From Clostridia bacterium (lineage in GTDB: Bacteria > Bacillota > Clostridia > Oscillospirales > CAG-382): DNA of 7,586 nt. The notes under the pieces were generated by a model. It was not told where the DNA came from, ran no database searches, and saw nothing but the letters and a program-made list of their open reading frames with translations. Of this stretch, positions 1 to 5,274 are shown in pieces (positions within the stretch are counted from its first letter, which is position 1; every line of letters starts with the position of its first letter). The stretch covers positions 1 to 7,586 of the forward strand of contig JAFQII010000289.1 of NCBI GenBank assembly GCA_017397605.1. Reading direction: 5' to 3'. The translations under genes and the position numbers were made by a program.

Positions 1-1472
1 CCGTATCCACCCTTTTGGTCGCATGCGGTGGAGAGGAGAACGCCTCCGAAGCATCCTCAACACCCGCCGACCAGACCGTCTCCGAGGATGAAAGTTTCCG
101 CCTTGAAAAGAAGGATTTCGGCGGTGTTGTGATCAAAACGGCTACTCTCAAGAACTATGATTTTCAAGCTTGCGAAATCGCACCGCTGAAGCTTACCGCA
201 GAGCCTGTCAACGATGCAGCCTACAACCGTATGACGCTGATCGAGCAGGAATACGGCATCAAGCTGGAACAGATCGGCTTTGACGAACAGACCGACCTCG
301 TAGATACCGTACGCGAGATGGTCACAACCGGCACCGACGAATACCAGATCGTTTGCGCGCCGCTTCATTACGTTGCTCAGTTGAGCCGCGATGACATGTA
401 TTACGACCTTGCTTCCACCGAAAGCAACGACTACATCGATCTTGGGCAACCTTACTGGGATCAGTCCACCGTTGAGCACCTTTCTTTTAACGGCAAGACA
501 TATTTCCTCAACGGCGACGCGATCGTTTCGGACGACGAAGCTACGTGGGCAGTGTTCTTTAATAAAGACATTGCCGAAGACAACCATCTTGCCGAAGCGT
601 ACGATGCCGCAGACATGTACGAGCTTGTCACCAAAGGTAAATGGACCATCGACGTCATGTATGAGATGGCAAAGAAGGTTACAACCGACCTCGGCGACAG
701 CGGTATGGCTTGGGATGTCAATACGCAGGATATCTGGGGTATCAGCGCGCAGCTGTATGATGCATACGCCTTTACGGTTGCCGCAGGCGAAACCATGACC
801 CGCCTCGAAGACGGTCTGCCCATTATCACCGCAGGCGACGAGAGCAATATCAACGCTTACGATAAGGTGCATAATATTTTTGCCGACACCGCTTACTGCG
901 CGCTCGCAGAGACCAACGGCGCGGCATCCGCTACCAAATACGACGACATCGTACAGATTTTTGCAAACGGAAACGCGCTCTTTACGCCCGAGAAGATCGG
1001 TACGGTATCCAACATCGTGATGAAAGAAGCCGACATCCGCTACGGTATCTTGCCGATGCCCAAGCTGAATGAAGCGCAGGACAGCTACTACTCCACCATT
1101 ACGGTATGGTGGTGCTCCGCGCTTGCAATTCCTGTTTCCAACATCGAAAAGTTTGATGCAACCTGCTACGCATTGGAAGCTCTCGCATATTACGGTCAGG
1201 AATCCCTGACACCGGAGTACTATGACCGCACGCTCAAGTACAAGAGATTCCCCGATGACGAAGAAGCGGCCGAAATGCTGGACATCATTTTCCGCAACAG
1301 ACTGTATGATATCGGCATCGTTTTGAACTTCGGTACAGACTGGCGCGACGAAATGCTTTACTTCTACCCCGAAATCCTCCGCAGCGGTACGAACACACAC
1401 ATTTCTTCTTTGGATTCGTTCCGCGACTCCTGGCAGAATGCAATCGATGAATTTATCGAAACGCTGACCTAA
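1..1472 (+). CDS. Extracellular solute-binding lipoprotein, first of a tandem pair (5' partial)
   Basis: The reading frame is open from the window edge (first full codon at 3), so the real start lies upstream. The first residues, VSTLLVACGG, are the end of a lipoprotein signal peptide: the lipobox LVAC puts the lipidated cysteine at codon 24-26. An acidic, Ser/Thr-rich linker follows, then a large periplasmic-binding-type domain of about 450 residues. Family-like stretches are FNKDIAEDN, KGKWTIDVMYEMAK, DIRYGILPMPK and TPEYYDRTLKYKRFPDDEE; these resemble ABC-importer substrate-binding proteins of Clostridia. By family it would be anchored to the outer face of the membrane and capture a ligand, often a carbohydrate, but the ligand cannot be read from sequence. 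No permease or ATPase gene is in the window. The TTG at 15 lies inside the lipobox and is not a credible start. It is a close paralogue of the next gene, 51 nt downstream, with no terminator between them, so co-transcription is likely. Confidence 0.87.
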   Translation, partial: VSTLLVACGGEENASEASSTPADQTVSEDESFRLEKKDFGGVVIKTATLKNYDFQACEIAPLKLTAEPVNDAAYNRMTLIEQEYGIKLEQIGFDEQTDLVDTVREMVTTGTDEYQIVCAPLHYVAQLSRDDMYYDLASTESNDYIDLGQPYWDQSTVEHLSFNGKTYFLNGDAIVSDDEATWAVFFNKDIAEDNHLAEAYDAADMYELVTKGKWTIDVMYEMAKKVTTDLGDSGMAWDVNTQDIWGISAQLYDAYAFTVAAGETMTRLEDGLPIITAGDESNINAYDKVHNIFADTAYCALAETNGAASATKYDDIVQIFANGNALFTPEKIGTVSNIVMKEADIRYGILPMPKLNEAQDSYYSTITVWWCSALAIPVSNIEKFDATCYALEALAYYGQESLTPEYYDRTLKYKRFPDDEEAAEMLDIIFRNRLYDIGIVLNFGTDWRDEMLYFYPEILRSGTNTHISSLDSFRDSWQNAIDEFIETLT

Positions 1473-1507
1473 AACGTGATCCGAAATTCAATCACAAAAA
1501 ATAAAAC

Positions 1508-1515
1508 AAGAAAGG
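1508..1515 (+). promoter_or_regulatory. Ribosome binding site of the second lipoprotein gene
   Basis: AAGAAAGG lies 8 nt before the ATG at 1524. This supports that ATG rather than the in-frame GTG at 1476, which would add 16 polar residues ahead of the signal peptide. Confidence 0.7.
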
Positions 1516-1523
1516 CCGACAGT

Positions 1524-3038
1524 ATGAAAAACATTTTTCGTATCCTCTGTATCCTCCTTGTAGCGTGTTTTACGCTGACTGCTTTTGCTGCATGCGGAGA
1601 TAAAGAAGATGAATCCGTCACCTCCAGCGAGGAGCAAAAGGTCGAGACAAGCGAAGATGAAGGCGGTTTCCGTCTGGAGAAAAAAGACTTTGGCGACGTT
1701 ACGATCAAAGTTTTGACAGACAAGACCAACGATTTTCTCGCTTGCGAGATCGCACCCCTTGAGCTCAACACCGAGCCGGTCAACGACGCAGCTTACGACC
1801 GCGCAACCCTGATCTCTCAGGAATACGGAATCACCATTGAACAGGTTCATGCAGAAAACCAGTCCAAGGTCATCGAAACCGCGAGAGAAATGATCACCAC
1901 CAACACCGATGAGTATCAAATCTATTGCGCGGCTGTTTATTACCTCGCTATTTTGAGCGTCGAGGACATGTTTGTTGACCTTGCAAACATTACGCAAAAC
2001 GACTACATCGATCTCAAGCAACCTTATTGGGATCAAGCGATCGTCAATGATCTGTCGCTTTTGGGCAGTACTTATTTTGCTACCGGCGACGCTTTGGTTA
2101 CCGACGACGAAGCAACGTGGGCAATCTTCTACAACAAAGATATCGCAGATAACAACCACCTTGCAGAAGCATACGACGCAACCACGCTTTATCAGATCGT
2201 TTCCAGAGGCGACTGGACGCTTGATATGATGCACGAAATGGCAAAAACCGCAACCAATGTGACCGGCGGCACGATGGAGTTTTCTGTCGATACCGATGAC
2301 ACCTGGGGCCTTGCCGCACAGTGCTATGACTCCTACGCGTTTACGGTCGGTGCCGACCAGTCGATCACGCGTATCGAAAATGACGTCCCCGTTATCACGA
2401 TCGGCGAAGAGGCAAACATCAATGCTTACGACAAGGTCTTTACCATTCTGACCGATAAGCAGTGTACAGGCATCGCGGAGATCGATGGCCGCGCGGCAGG
2501 ATCCTCCGACGTATACGGCGATCAGATCACGCTGTTTGCAAACGGCCATGCGTTGTTTATGCCTTACCGCGTTGCGGCTGCTTCCATGCAGCAAATGCGC
2601 GAGGCTGACATCCGCTACGGTATCCTGCCGATGCCCAAGCTTGATGACAAGCAGGATGACTACAGCTCTACCATCACGGTTTATTGGTGCTCCGCGCTCG
2701 CAATCCCCGCGTCCAACGTAGAAAAGTTTGATGCAACCTGCTATGCTATGGAAGCGCTTGCATATTACGGTCAGGAAACGCTCACGCCCGAGTACTATGA
2801 GCGTACGCTCAAGTACAAGAGATTCCCCGACGATGACGAAGCTGCCGAATCGCTTGATTTGATCTTCAAAAACAAGTCCTACGATATCGGTGCAGTATTC
2901 AACTTCGGCTCGATGCTGAGCTTCTACACCGACATTCTGCTGAGCGGATCCAACTCCCACGCATCGACGCTGGAAGCCAAGCAAAGCTCCTACCAATCCG
3001 CAATCGACTCCTTTGTCGAAATGTTGCGTGCCGAATAA
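1524..3038 (+). CDS. Extracellular solute-binding lipoprotein, second of a tandem pair
   Basis: The protein is 504 residues from the ATG at 1524. Residues 1-23 are a typical lipoprotein signal peptide (MKN, FR, hydrophobic core) ending in FAAC, which makes Cys24 the lipidation site. Residues 25-50 are an acidic Ser/Glu linker. The binding domain runs from about 50 to 504, with NKDIADN (204-210), RGDWTLDMMHEMAK (228-241), DDTWGL (258-263), DIRYGILPMPK (362-372) and a long conserved block from FDATCY (402) to DEAAE (442). These fit substrate-binding proteins of ABC importers in Clostridia; the ligand is unknown. It aligns with the upstream gene along its whole length, is shorter near residues 463-465 where the first copy has a TDWRDE segment, and differs most in the linker and in residues 105-150 and 310-335. 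It ends 16 nt before a strong stem-loop. An unrelated lipoprotein with a similar fold is unlikely; the transported substrate is the open question. Confidence 0.9.
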   Translation: MKNIFRILCILLVACFTLTAFAACGDKEDESVTSSEEQKVETSEDEGGFRLEKKDFGDVTIKVLTDKTNDFLACEIAPLELNTEPVNDAAYDRATLISQEYGITIEQVHAENQSKVIETAREMITTNTDEYQIYCAAVYYLAILSVEDMFVDLANITQNDYIDLKQPYWDQAIVNDLSLLGSTYFATGDALVTDDEATWAIFYNKDIADNNHLAEAYDATTLYQIVSRGDWTLDMMHEMAKTATNVTGGTMEFSVDTDDTWGLAAQCYDSYAFTVGADQSITRIENDVPVITIGEEANINAYDKVFTILTDKQCTGIAEIDGRAAGSSDVYGDQITLFANGHALFMPYRVAAASMQQMREADIRYGILPMPKLDDKQDDYSSTITVYWCSALAIPASNVEKFDATCYAMEALAYYGQETLTPEYYERTLKYKRFPDDDEAAESLDLIFKNKSYDIGAVFNFGSMLSFYTDILLSGSNSHASTLEAKQSSYQSAIDSFVEMLRAE

Positions 3039-3054
3039 CATATAACATCAGAAC

Positions 3055-3085
3055 AGGCTGAGTCCAAACGACTCAGCCTCTTTCA
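3055..3085. terminator. Intrinsic terminator between convergent genes
   Basis: A perfect 10-bp stem (AGGCTGAGTC, loop CAAAC, GACTCAGCCT at 3070-3079) is followed by the T-rich tail CTCTTTC on the plus strand. It lies 16 nt after the lipoprotein stop and 8 nt from the rtcB stop on the opposite strand, so it probably serves both genes. The minus-strand tail (TGTTCTGATG) is weaker, so rtcB termination here is less certain. Confidence 0.8.
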
Positions 3086-3087
3086 TC

Positions 3088-4254
3088 TTAACAAGATTTG
3101 AAATTGTAAATCGGCTTTGCAATCTCCGTGATTTCAACCGTTTCGGTCAAAAACGGAAGGATGCGCTCGGGATGCTTGTACGCCATAGGGCATTCATCCA
3201 ACGAGCCTACCGCAGCTGTCGTGGTGAAGATGCCATCCATTTCTCTTTGAAACTGCTCAACGGTATAGGCATATTTCGCATCCTGTCTGTTGCAGGCGCG
3301 ACCGGCGCCGTGCGGTGCGGAAAAGTTCCAATCCGGATTCCCGATGCCGACACCGAGAATCACTCCGTCGCGCATATTGAGCGGAATCACGACACGCTCG
3401 CCCTGCCGTGCCGAGATCGCTCCTTTTCGCAGGATCATGTGCTCGGTATCGATATAGTTATGGACGCATGAAAACCGTTCCCGTACCTCAAATCCCATTG
3501 CAGAGCAAATCAGATCGGATATCGCGGCACGATTGCACGCCGCATACGCATTTACTATTTTGACATCGTCAATATACTGTGTCAAAAGCTCTCTTTCCAT
3601 CAATGCTTCCGTTTGACCGACGTGTCTGTCAGAAAAATACTGTGCTTTGACGAAACCGCGTTGATCCGCAGAATCTTGCTCCGAAAAATACTTTCTGCGT
3701 TCTTTTTTGCACCGCGCACGGAAAGCCGCCTTTTGGTAGTATTGCAAAACATCACTTCCGAGCTGTCTGGAACCGGAATGCACAACCAGCAAAAGCGTTC
3801 CGTCTTTGCATCGGTCTATCTCGATGAAATGATTTCCGCCCCCGAGCGTGCCGAGACTGCGCATTGCTCTGGATGAATCCACAGCCGCTATACAATGCAA
3901 TCCGCTCAAGTCAAATCTCGACCTAGGTTCGTCTTGGATTTTCGCACCGCAAGGAATCTGTGCATGCACAAACGCATCCAGCTTTTGAAAGTCGATGTCA
4001 CATGCAGAAATGCGCGTAACCTCGATGCCGCATCCGATATCAGAGCCCAGCATTGACGGCGAAAGCTGATTTTTGACCGACATAACTGTCCCGACAGGAA
4101 CATGTCTGCCTGCGTGTACGTCGGGCATAAACCGAATCTTGCAATCGGCATATGCTCCCTCGCGCAGAATCGATGCGATTTGCGTTTTGGTTTGTTGATC
4201 GATTTTATCCGCAAAAATTACCGCGGTGTTTCGTTTGCCTTTTTGAATGATCAT
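3088..4254 (-). CDS. rtcB: RtcB-family RNA ligase (short Firmicutes type)
   Basis: The 388-residue protein has the RtcB signatures in order: MPDVHAG (43-49), SDIGCG (71-76), LGGGNHF (137-143), VVHSGSR (157-163), HNYID (265-269), RKGAISA (276-282) and HGAGR (315-319). The metal-binding and catalytic residues expected for RtcB are present: Asp72, Cys75, His142, His159, His265, and His315 of HGAGR, which is the guanylylated histidine in characterised members. RtcB is a GTP- and Mn-dependent ligase that joins RNA 2',3'-cyclic phosphate (or 3'-phosphate) ends to 5'-OH ends, repairing cut tRNA or rRNA. The length is a little below the 408 residues of E. coli RtcB and normal for the short branch beginning MI..KGK.NTA. 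The ATG has AGGAGA just upstream, and a consensus promoter lies about 87 nt upstream. The gene appears monocistronic. No archease, PrfH or RtcR gene is visible. HAGRHVPVG differs from the more usual glycine-rich HxGxGxxIG. Confidence 0.95.
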   Translation of the reverse strand: MIIQKGKRNTAVIFADKIDQQTKTQIASILREGAYADCKIRFMPDVHAGRHVPVGTVMSVKNQLSPSMLGSDIGCGIEVTRISACDIDFQKLDAFVHAQIPCGAKIQDEPRSRFDLSGLHCIAAVDSSRAMRSLGTLGGGNHFIEIDRCKDGTLLLVVHSGSRQLGSDVLQYYQKAAFRARCKKERRKYFSEQDSADQRGFVKAQYFSDRHVGQTEALMERELLTQYIDDVKIVNAYAACNRAAISDLICSAMGFEVRERFSCVHNYIDTEHMILRKGAISARQGERVVIPLNMRDGVILGVGIGNPDWNFSAPHGAGRACNRQDAKYAYTVEQFQREMDGIFTTTAAVGSLDECPMAYKHPERILPFLTETVEITEIAKPIYNFKSC

Positions 4255-4309
4255 GTAGTCTCCTATATTGTAAGTTGTAATCGATCGACTTGTTTTCTGC
4301 CGCAGACAT
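4205..4309 (-). CDS. Possible 34-residue leader ORF overlapping the rtcB start
   Basis: On the minus strand a strong AAGGAG (4319-4324) stands 9 nt before an ATG at 4309. This opens a 34-codon frame beginning MSAAENKSID, rich in Arg, Lys and His in its second half, and ending NFCG with TAA at 4205-4207. An in-frame ATG at 4318 is directly next to the ribosome binding site and less likely. The frame starts a short way downstream of the predicted rtcB transcription start, runs through the rtcB ribosome binding site, and overlaps rtcB by 50 nt in a different frame. It could be a regulatory leader whose translation affects rtcB initiation, or a chance frame. I recognise no homologue and assign no function to the peptide. 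The good ribosome binding site and its position are the only support. Confidence 0.35.
   Translation of the reverse strand: MSAAENKSIDYNLQYRRLHDHSKRQTKHRGNFCG
4259..4264 (-). promoter_or_regulatory. rtcB ribosome binding site
   Basis: On the minus strand AGGAGA lies 4 nt before the rtcB ATG (4254). It falls inside the possible leader ORF at 4205-4309, so leader translation would cover it. Confidence 0.75.
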
Positions 4310-4340
4310 AATGATCATCTCCTTTTCGTTAGATGTTTTC

Positions 4341-4369
4341 AGTATATGCAATAACCGCATTTCTGTCAA
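4341..4369 (-). promoter_or_regulatory. Consensus sigma-A promoter for rtcB
   Basis: Read on the minus strand, a perfect -35 TTGACA (4364-4369) is separated by 17 nt from a -10 TATACT (4341-4346). Transcription should start near 4334. That gives a 5' leader of about 80 nt to the rtcB ATG and about 25 nt to the leader ORF. No operator palindrome overlaps it clearly. Confidence 0.85.
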
Positions 4370-4391
4370 TCTACCGTTGGTTGATTTCAAA

Positions 4392-4487
4392 AAATGCATC
4401 AATCCGCTCACGCACGAGGTGCATTTATTTCGCTGTATTTTCCTTGCGGCAAAGCCGAAGGCAATTTCACTCGTTCCAAAGGAACGA
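4392..4487. repeat. Cluster of small hairpins upstream of the rtcB promoter
   Basis: Three inverted repeats follow each other. AAATGCATC (4392-4400) pairs with GGTGCATTT (4418-4426) around a 17-nt loop. CCTT-CGGC pairs with GCCG-AAGG (4442-4461) with one bulged G and an AAA loop. TCGTTCC pairs with GGAACGA (4471-4487), also with an AAA loop. The last is flanked on both sides by a direct AATTTC (4464-4469 and 4487-4492). No open frame here looks coding. The spacer-hairpin-spacer layout resembles the array at 4599-4767 but with a different spacer. Confidence 0.6.
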
Positions 4488-4497
4488 ATTTCGCCTG

Positions 4498-4531
4498 AAA
4501 AAAGAACTTCGCTTTCGCGAAGTCCTTTTTT
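4498..4531. terminator. Symmetric terminator-like hairpin
   Basis: A6-G-A-ACTTCGC, loop TTTC, GCGAAGT-C-C-T6. The 7-bp core, an A-C mismatch, a G-C pair and six A-T pairs make a stem with a U run on either strand, so it can act as an intrinsic terminator in both directions. No gene ends close by: the nearest minus-strand transcript already has its own terminator at 4771-4806. It may be a second block protecting rtcB from read-through, or part of a repeated intergenic element. Confidence 0.6.
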
Positions 4532-4598
4532 CATGTCTATGGGTTACGAAAAAGATATTTTCGGCAGTTTACGTATGAATTCGAACTCTCGCATAAAT

Positions 4599-4767
4599 CA
4601 CGGCGAAAGCCGTGTATATCATCAATTCCGCAAGAATTGCATATCATCAAAACGAAGTTTTGTATATCATCATTGCGAAAAGAAATGCAGCCTGCGGCTG
4701 ATGATATGCACCTTCGGTGATGAGATGCACGCTTGCGCGTGATGATATACCATTGCTTTCGCAATGG
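4599..4767. repeat. Array of eight mini-hairpins with 11-nt spacers, inverted about its centre
   Basis: The left half has stems at 4599-4614 (loop GAAA), 4623-4639 (loop CGCAA), 4648-4662 (loop GAA) and a degenerate one at 4671-4687 (CATT/AATG). They are joined by the spacer G(T/C)ATATCATCA at 4614-4624, 4639-4649 and 4662-4672. The right half has stems at 4688-4700, 4709-4719, 4728-4741 and 4750-4767, joined by the reverse-complement spacer TGATGATAT(G/A)C at 4699-4709, 4718-4728 (one change) and 4740-4750. Every stem includes an outer CA/TG pair while the inner stem sequence differs, so pairing is kept although sequence is not. The array holds no credible gene. It lies between two symmetric terminators (4498-4531 and 4771-4806). 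Between 4532 and 4598 I see no structure. Its function is unknown; I think similar arrays occur in gut Clostridia, but that is memory, not a check. Confidence 0.85.
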
Positions 4768-4770
4768 ATA

Positions 4771-4806
4771 AAAAAATTCGACAAGTCGAAACTTGTCGAA
4801 TTTTTT
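4771..4806. terminator. Bidirectional intrinsic terminator of the tRNA-Arg operon
   Basis: A perfect 15-bp stem runs AAAAAATTCGACAAG, loop TCGAAA, then its complement ending in six Ts (4792-4806). On the minus strand it follows the tRNA directly and gives a stem plus U-run, a standard terminator. The last base of the tRNA CCA (4806) is also the first base of the stem. The A and T tracts make it symmetric, so it can also act on plus-strand transcripts. Confidence 0.9.
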
Positions 4807-4882
4807 GGCCCGCCCTGCGAGACTCGAACTCACGGCCCTCAGAATCGGAATCTGATACTCTATCCAACTGAGCTAAGGGCGG
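4806..4882 (-). tRNA. tRNA-Arg (anticodon CCG)
   Basis: The minus strand folds into a complete cloverleaf. The acceptor CCGCCCT pairs with AGGGCGG over 7 bp. Next come TA, the D stem GCTC/GAGT with loop AGTTGGATA, and the anticodon stem TCAGA/TCTGA with loop TTCCGAT. A 5-nt variable loop follows, then T stem GTGAG/CTCGC with loop TTCGAGT. Bases 34-36 are CCG, reading the Arg codon CGG. The discriminator is G73 and CCA is encoded (4808 to 4806). The 5' end overlaps the last ten bases of the membrane protein gene (4873-4882), and the 3' end meets the terminator stem. I see no clear promoter of its own just upstream, so it may be made by processing the operon transcript or from a promoter inside the membrane protein gene. 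Confidence 0.96.
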
Positions 4883-5274
4883 TTGTGTCGACCGACGAGC
4901 ATGTACAATAGCCAAAACACGCCGGAGACGGACAAAAATATAAAGAAGATAAGCAAAGTGTAAAAGCCGTTGAGCGCCGACGCATCTGCAAACTGGGATG
5001 CGATCTCGTATACAATCGAGCCAAGCACTGCGGGTGCAAAGCAGAACAGAAGATCAAACAGCACGTATCTGCCGATACGATACGTCGGATAACGGTGCAT
5101 ATAGATCAGGCTGATCCACATCGGTACGGTATACATGCACCCGATCAAAACAAAGGAACCGAATCCCCAAAGCAATGAAACGTTGTGCGCGGTCACCAAT
5201 TGATGAAACAACGGAAGACAAAAGCAATATACCGCTTTGAGAATCAAAGCTTTTTTGGAATAGTATTTATCCAT
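4873..5274 (-). CDS. Small four-helix membrane protein, function unknown
   Basis: The protein has 133 residues from the ATG at 5274, beginning MDKYYSKKAL. Four hydrophobic stretches look like transmembrane helices: about residues 9-28, 33-58, 68-92 and 101-127. Lys/Arg residues lie before helix 1 and between helices 2 and 3 (HRYPTYRIGRY), and the C-terminus is basic (GRHNRP). No catalytic motif stands out and I do not recognise the family. The ATG overlaps the end of the acyl-CoA synthetase gene by 8 nt (ATGGATAA), and only a weak AGG precedes it, so translation is probably coupled to that enzyme. The frame stays open far upstream, but only inside the synthetase gene, so the overlapping ATG is the best start. 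Its TAG stop (4873-4875) is bases 8-10 of the tRNA-Arg gene, and the codons for its last two residues lie largely in the tRNA acceptor arm. It may work beside the synthetase at the membrane, but this is inference from position only. Confidence 0.75.
   Translation of the reverse strand: MDKYYSKKALILKAVYCFCLPLFHQLVTAHNVSLLWGFGSFVLIGCMYTVPMWISLIYMHRYPTYRIGRYVLFDLLFCFAPAVLGSIVYEIASQFADASALNGFYTLLIFFIFLSVSGVFWLLYMLVGRHNRP

Noticed and set aside
57..1400. Long open frame on the minus strand opposite the first lipoprotein gene
   Set aside because: It is a shadow of the plus-strand codon pattern. The plus-strand frame has a lipobox and a full paralogue, while the antisense product has no recognisable domain.
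1473..1523. Terminator between the two lipoprotein genes
   Set aside because: Only a weak 5-bp GTGAT/ATCAC pairing is present, followed by A residues and not T residues, so it would not terminate plus-strand transcription.
1488..3041. Very long minus-strand open frame (over 500 codons) opposite the second lipoprotein gene
   Set aside because: Antisense frames open in both paralogues follow from shared codon bias. No ribosome binding site or family resemblance supports coding.
4290..4742. Plus-strand open frame through the intergenic hairpins
   Set aside because: It runs across terminators and the repeat array, with no ribosome binding site and low-complexity peptide content.
4599..4767. CRISPR array
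   Set aside because: The repeats are 11 nt, they invert at the centre, the intervals are hairpins of 11-18 nt and not unique spacers, and no cas genes are present.
4883..4940. Dedicated promoter for tRNA-Arg
   Set aside because: A TATTGT-like -10 can be picked out on the minus strand, but no convincing -35 lies at the right distance.
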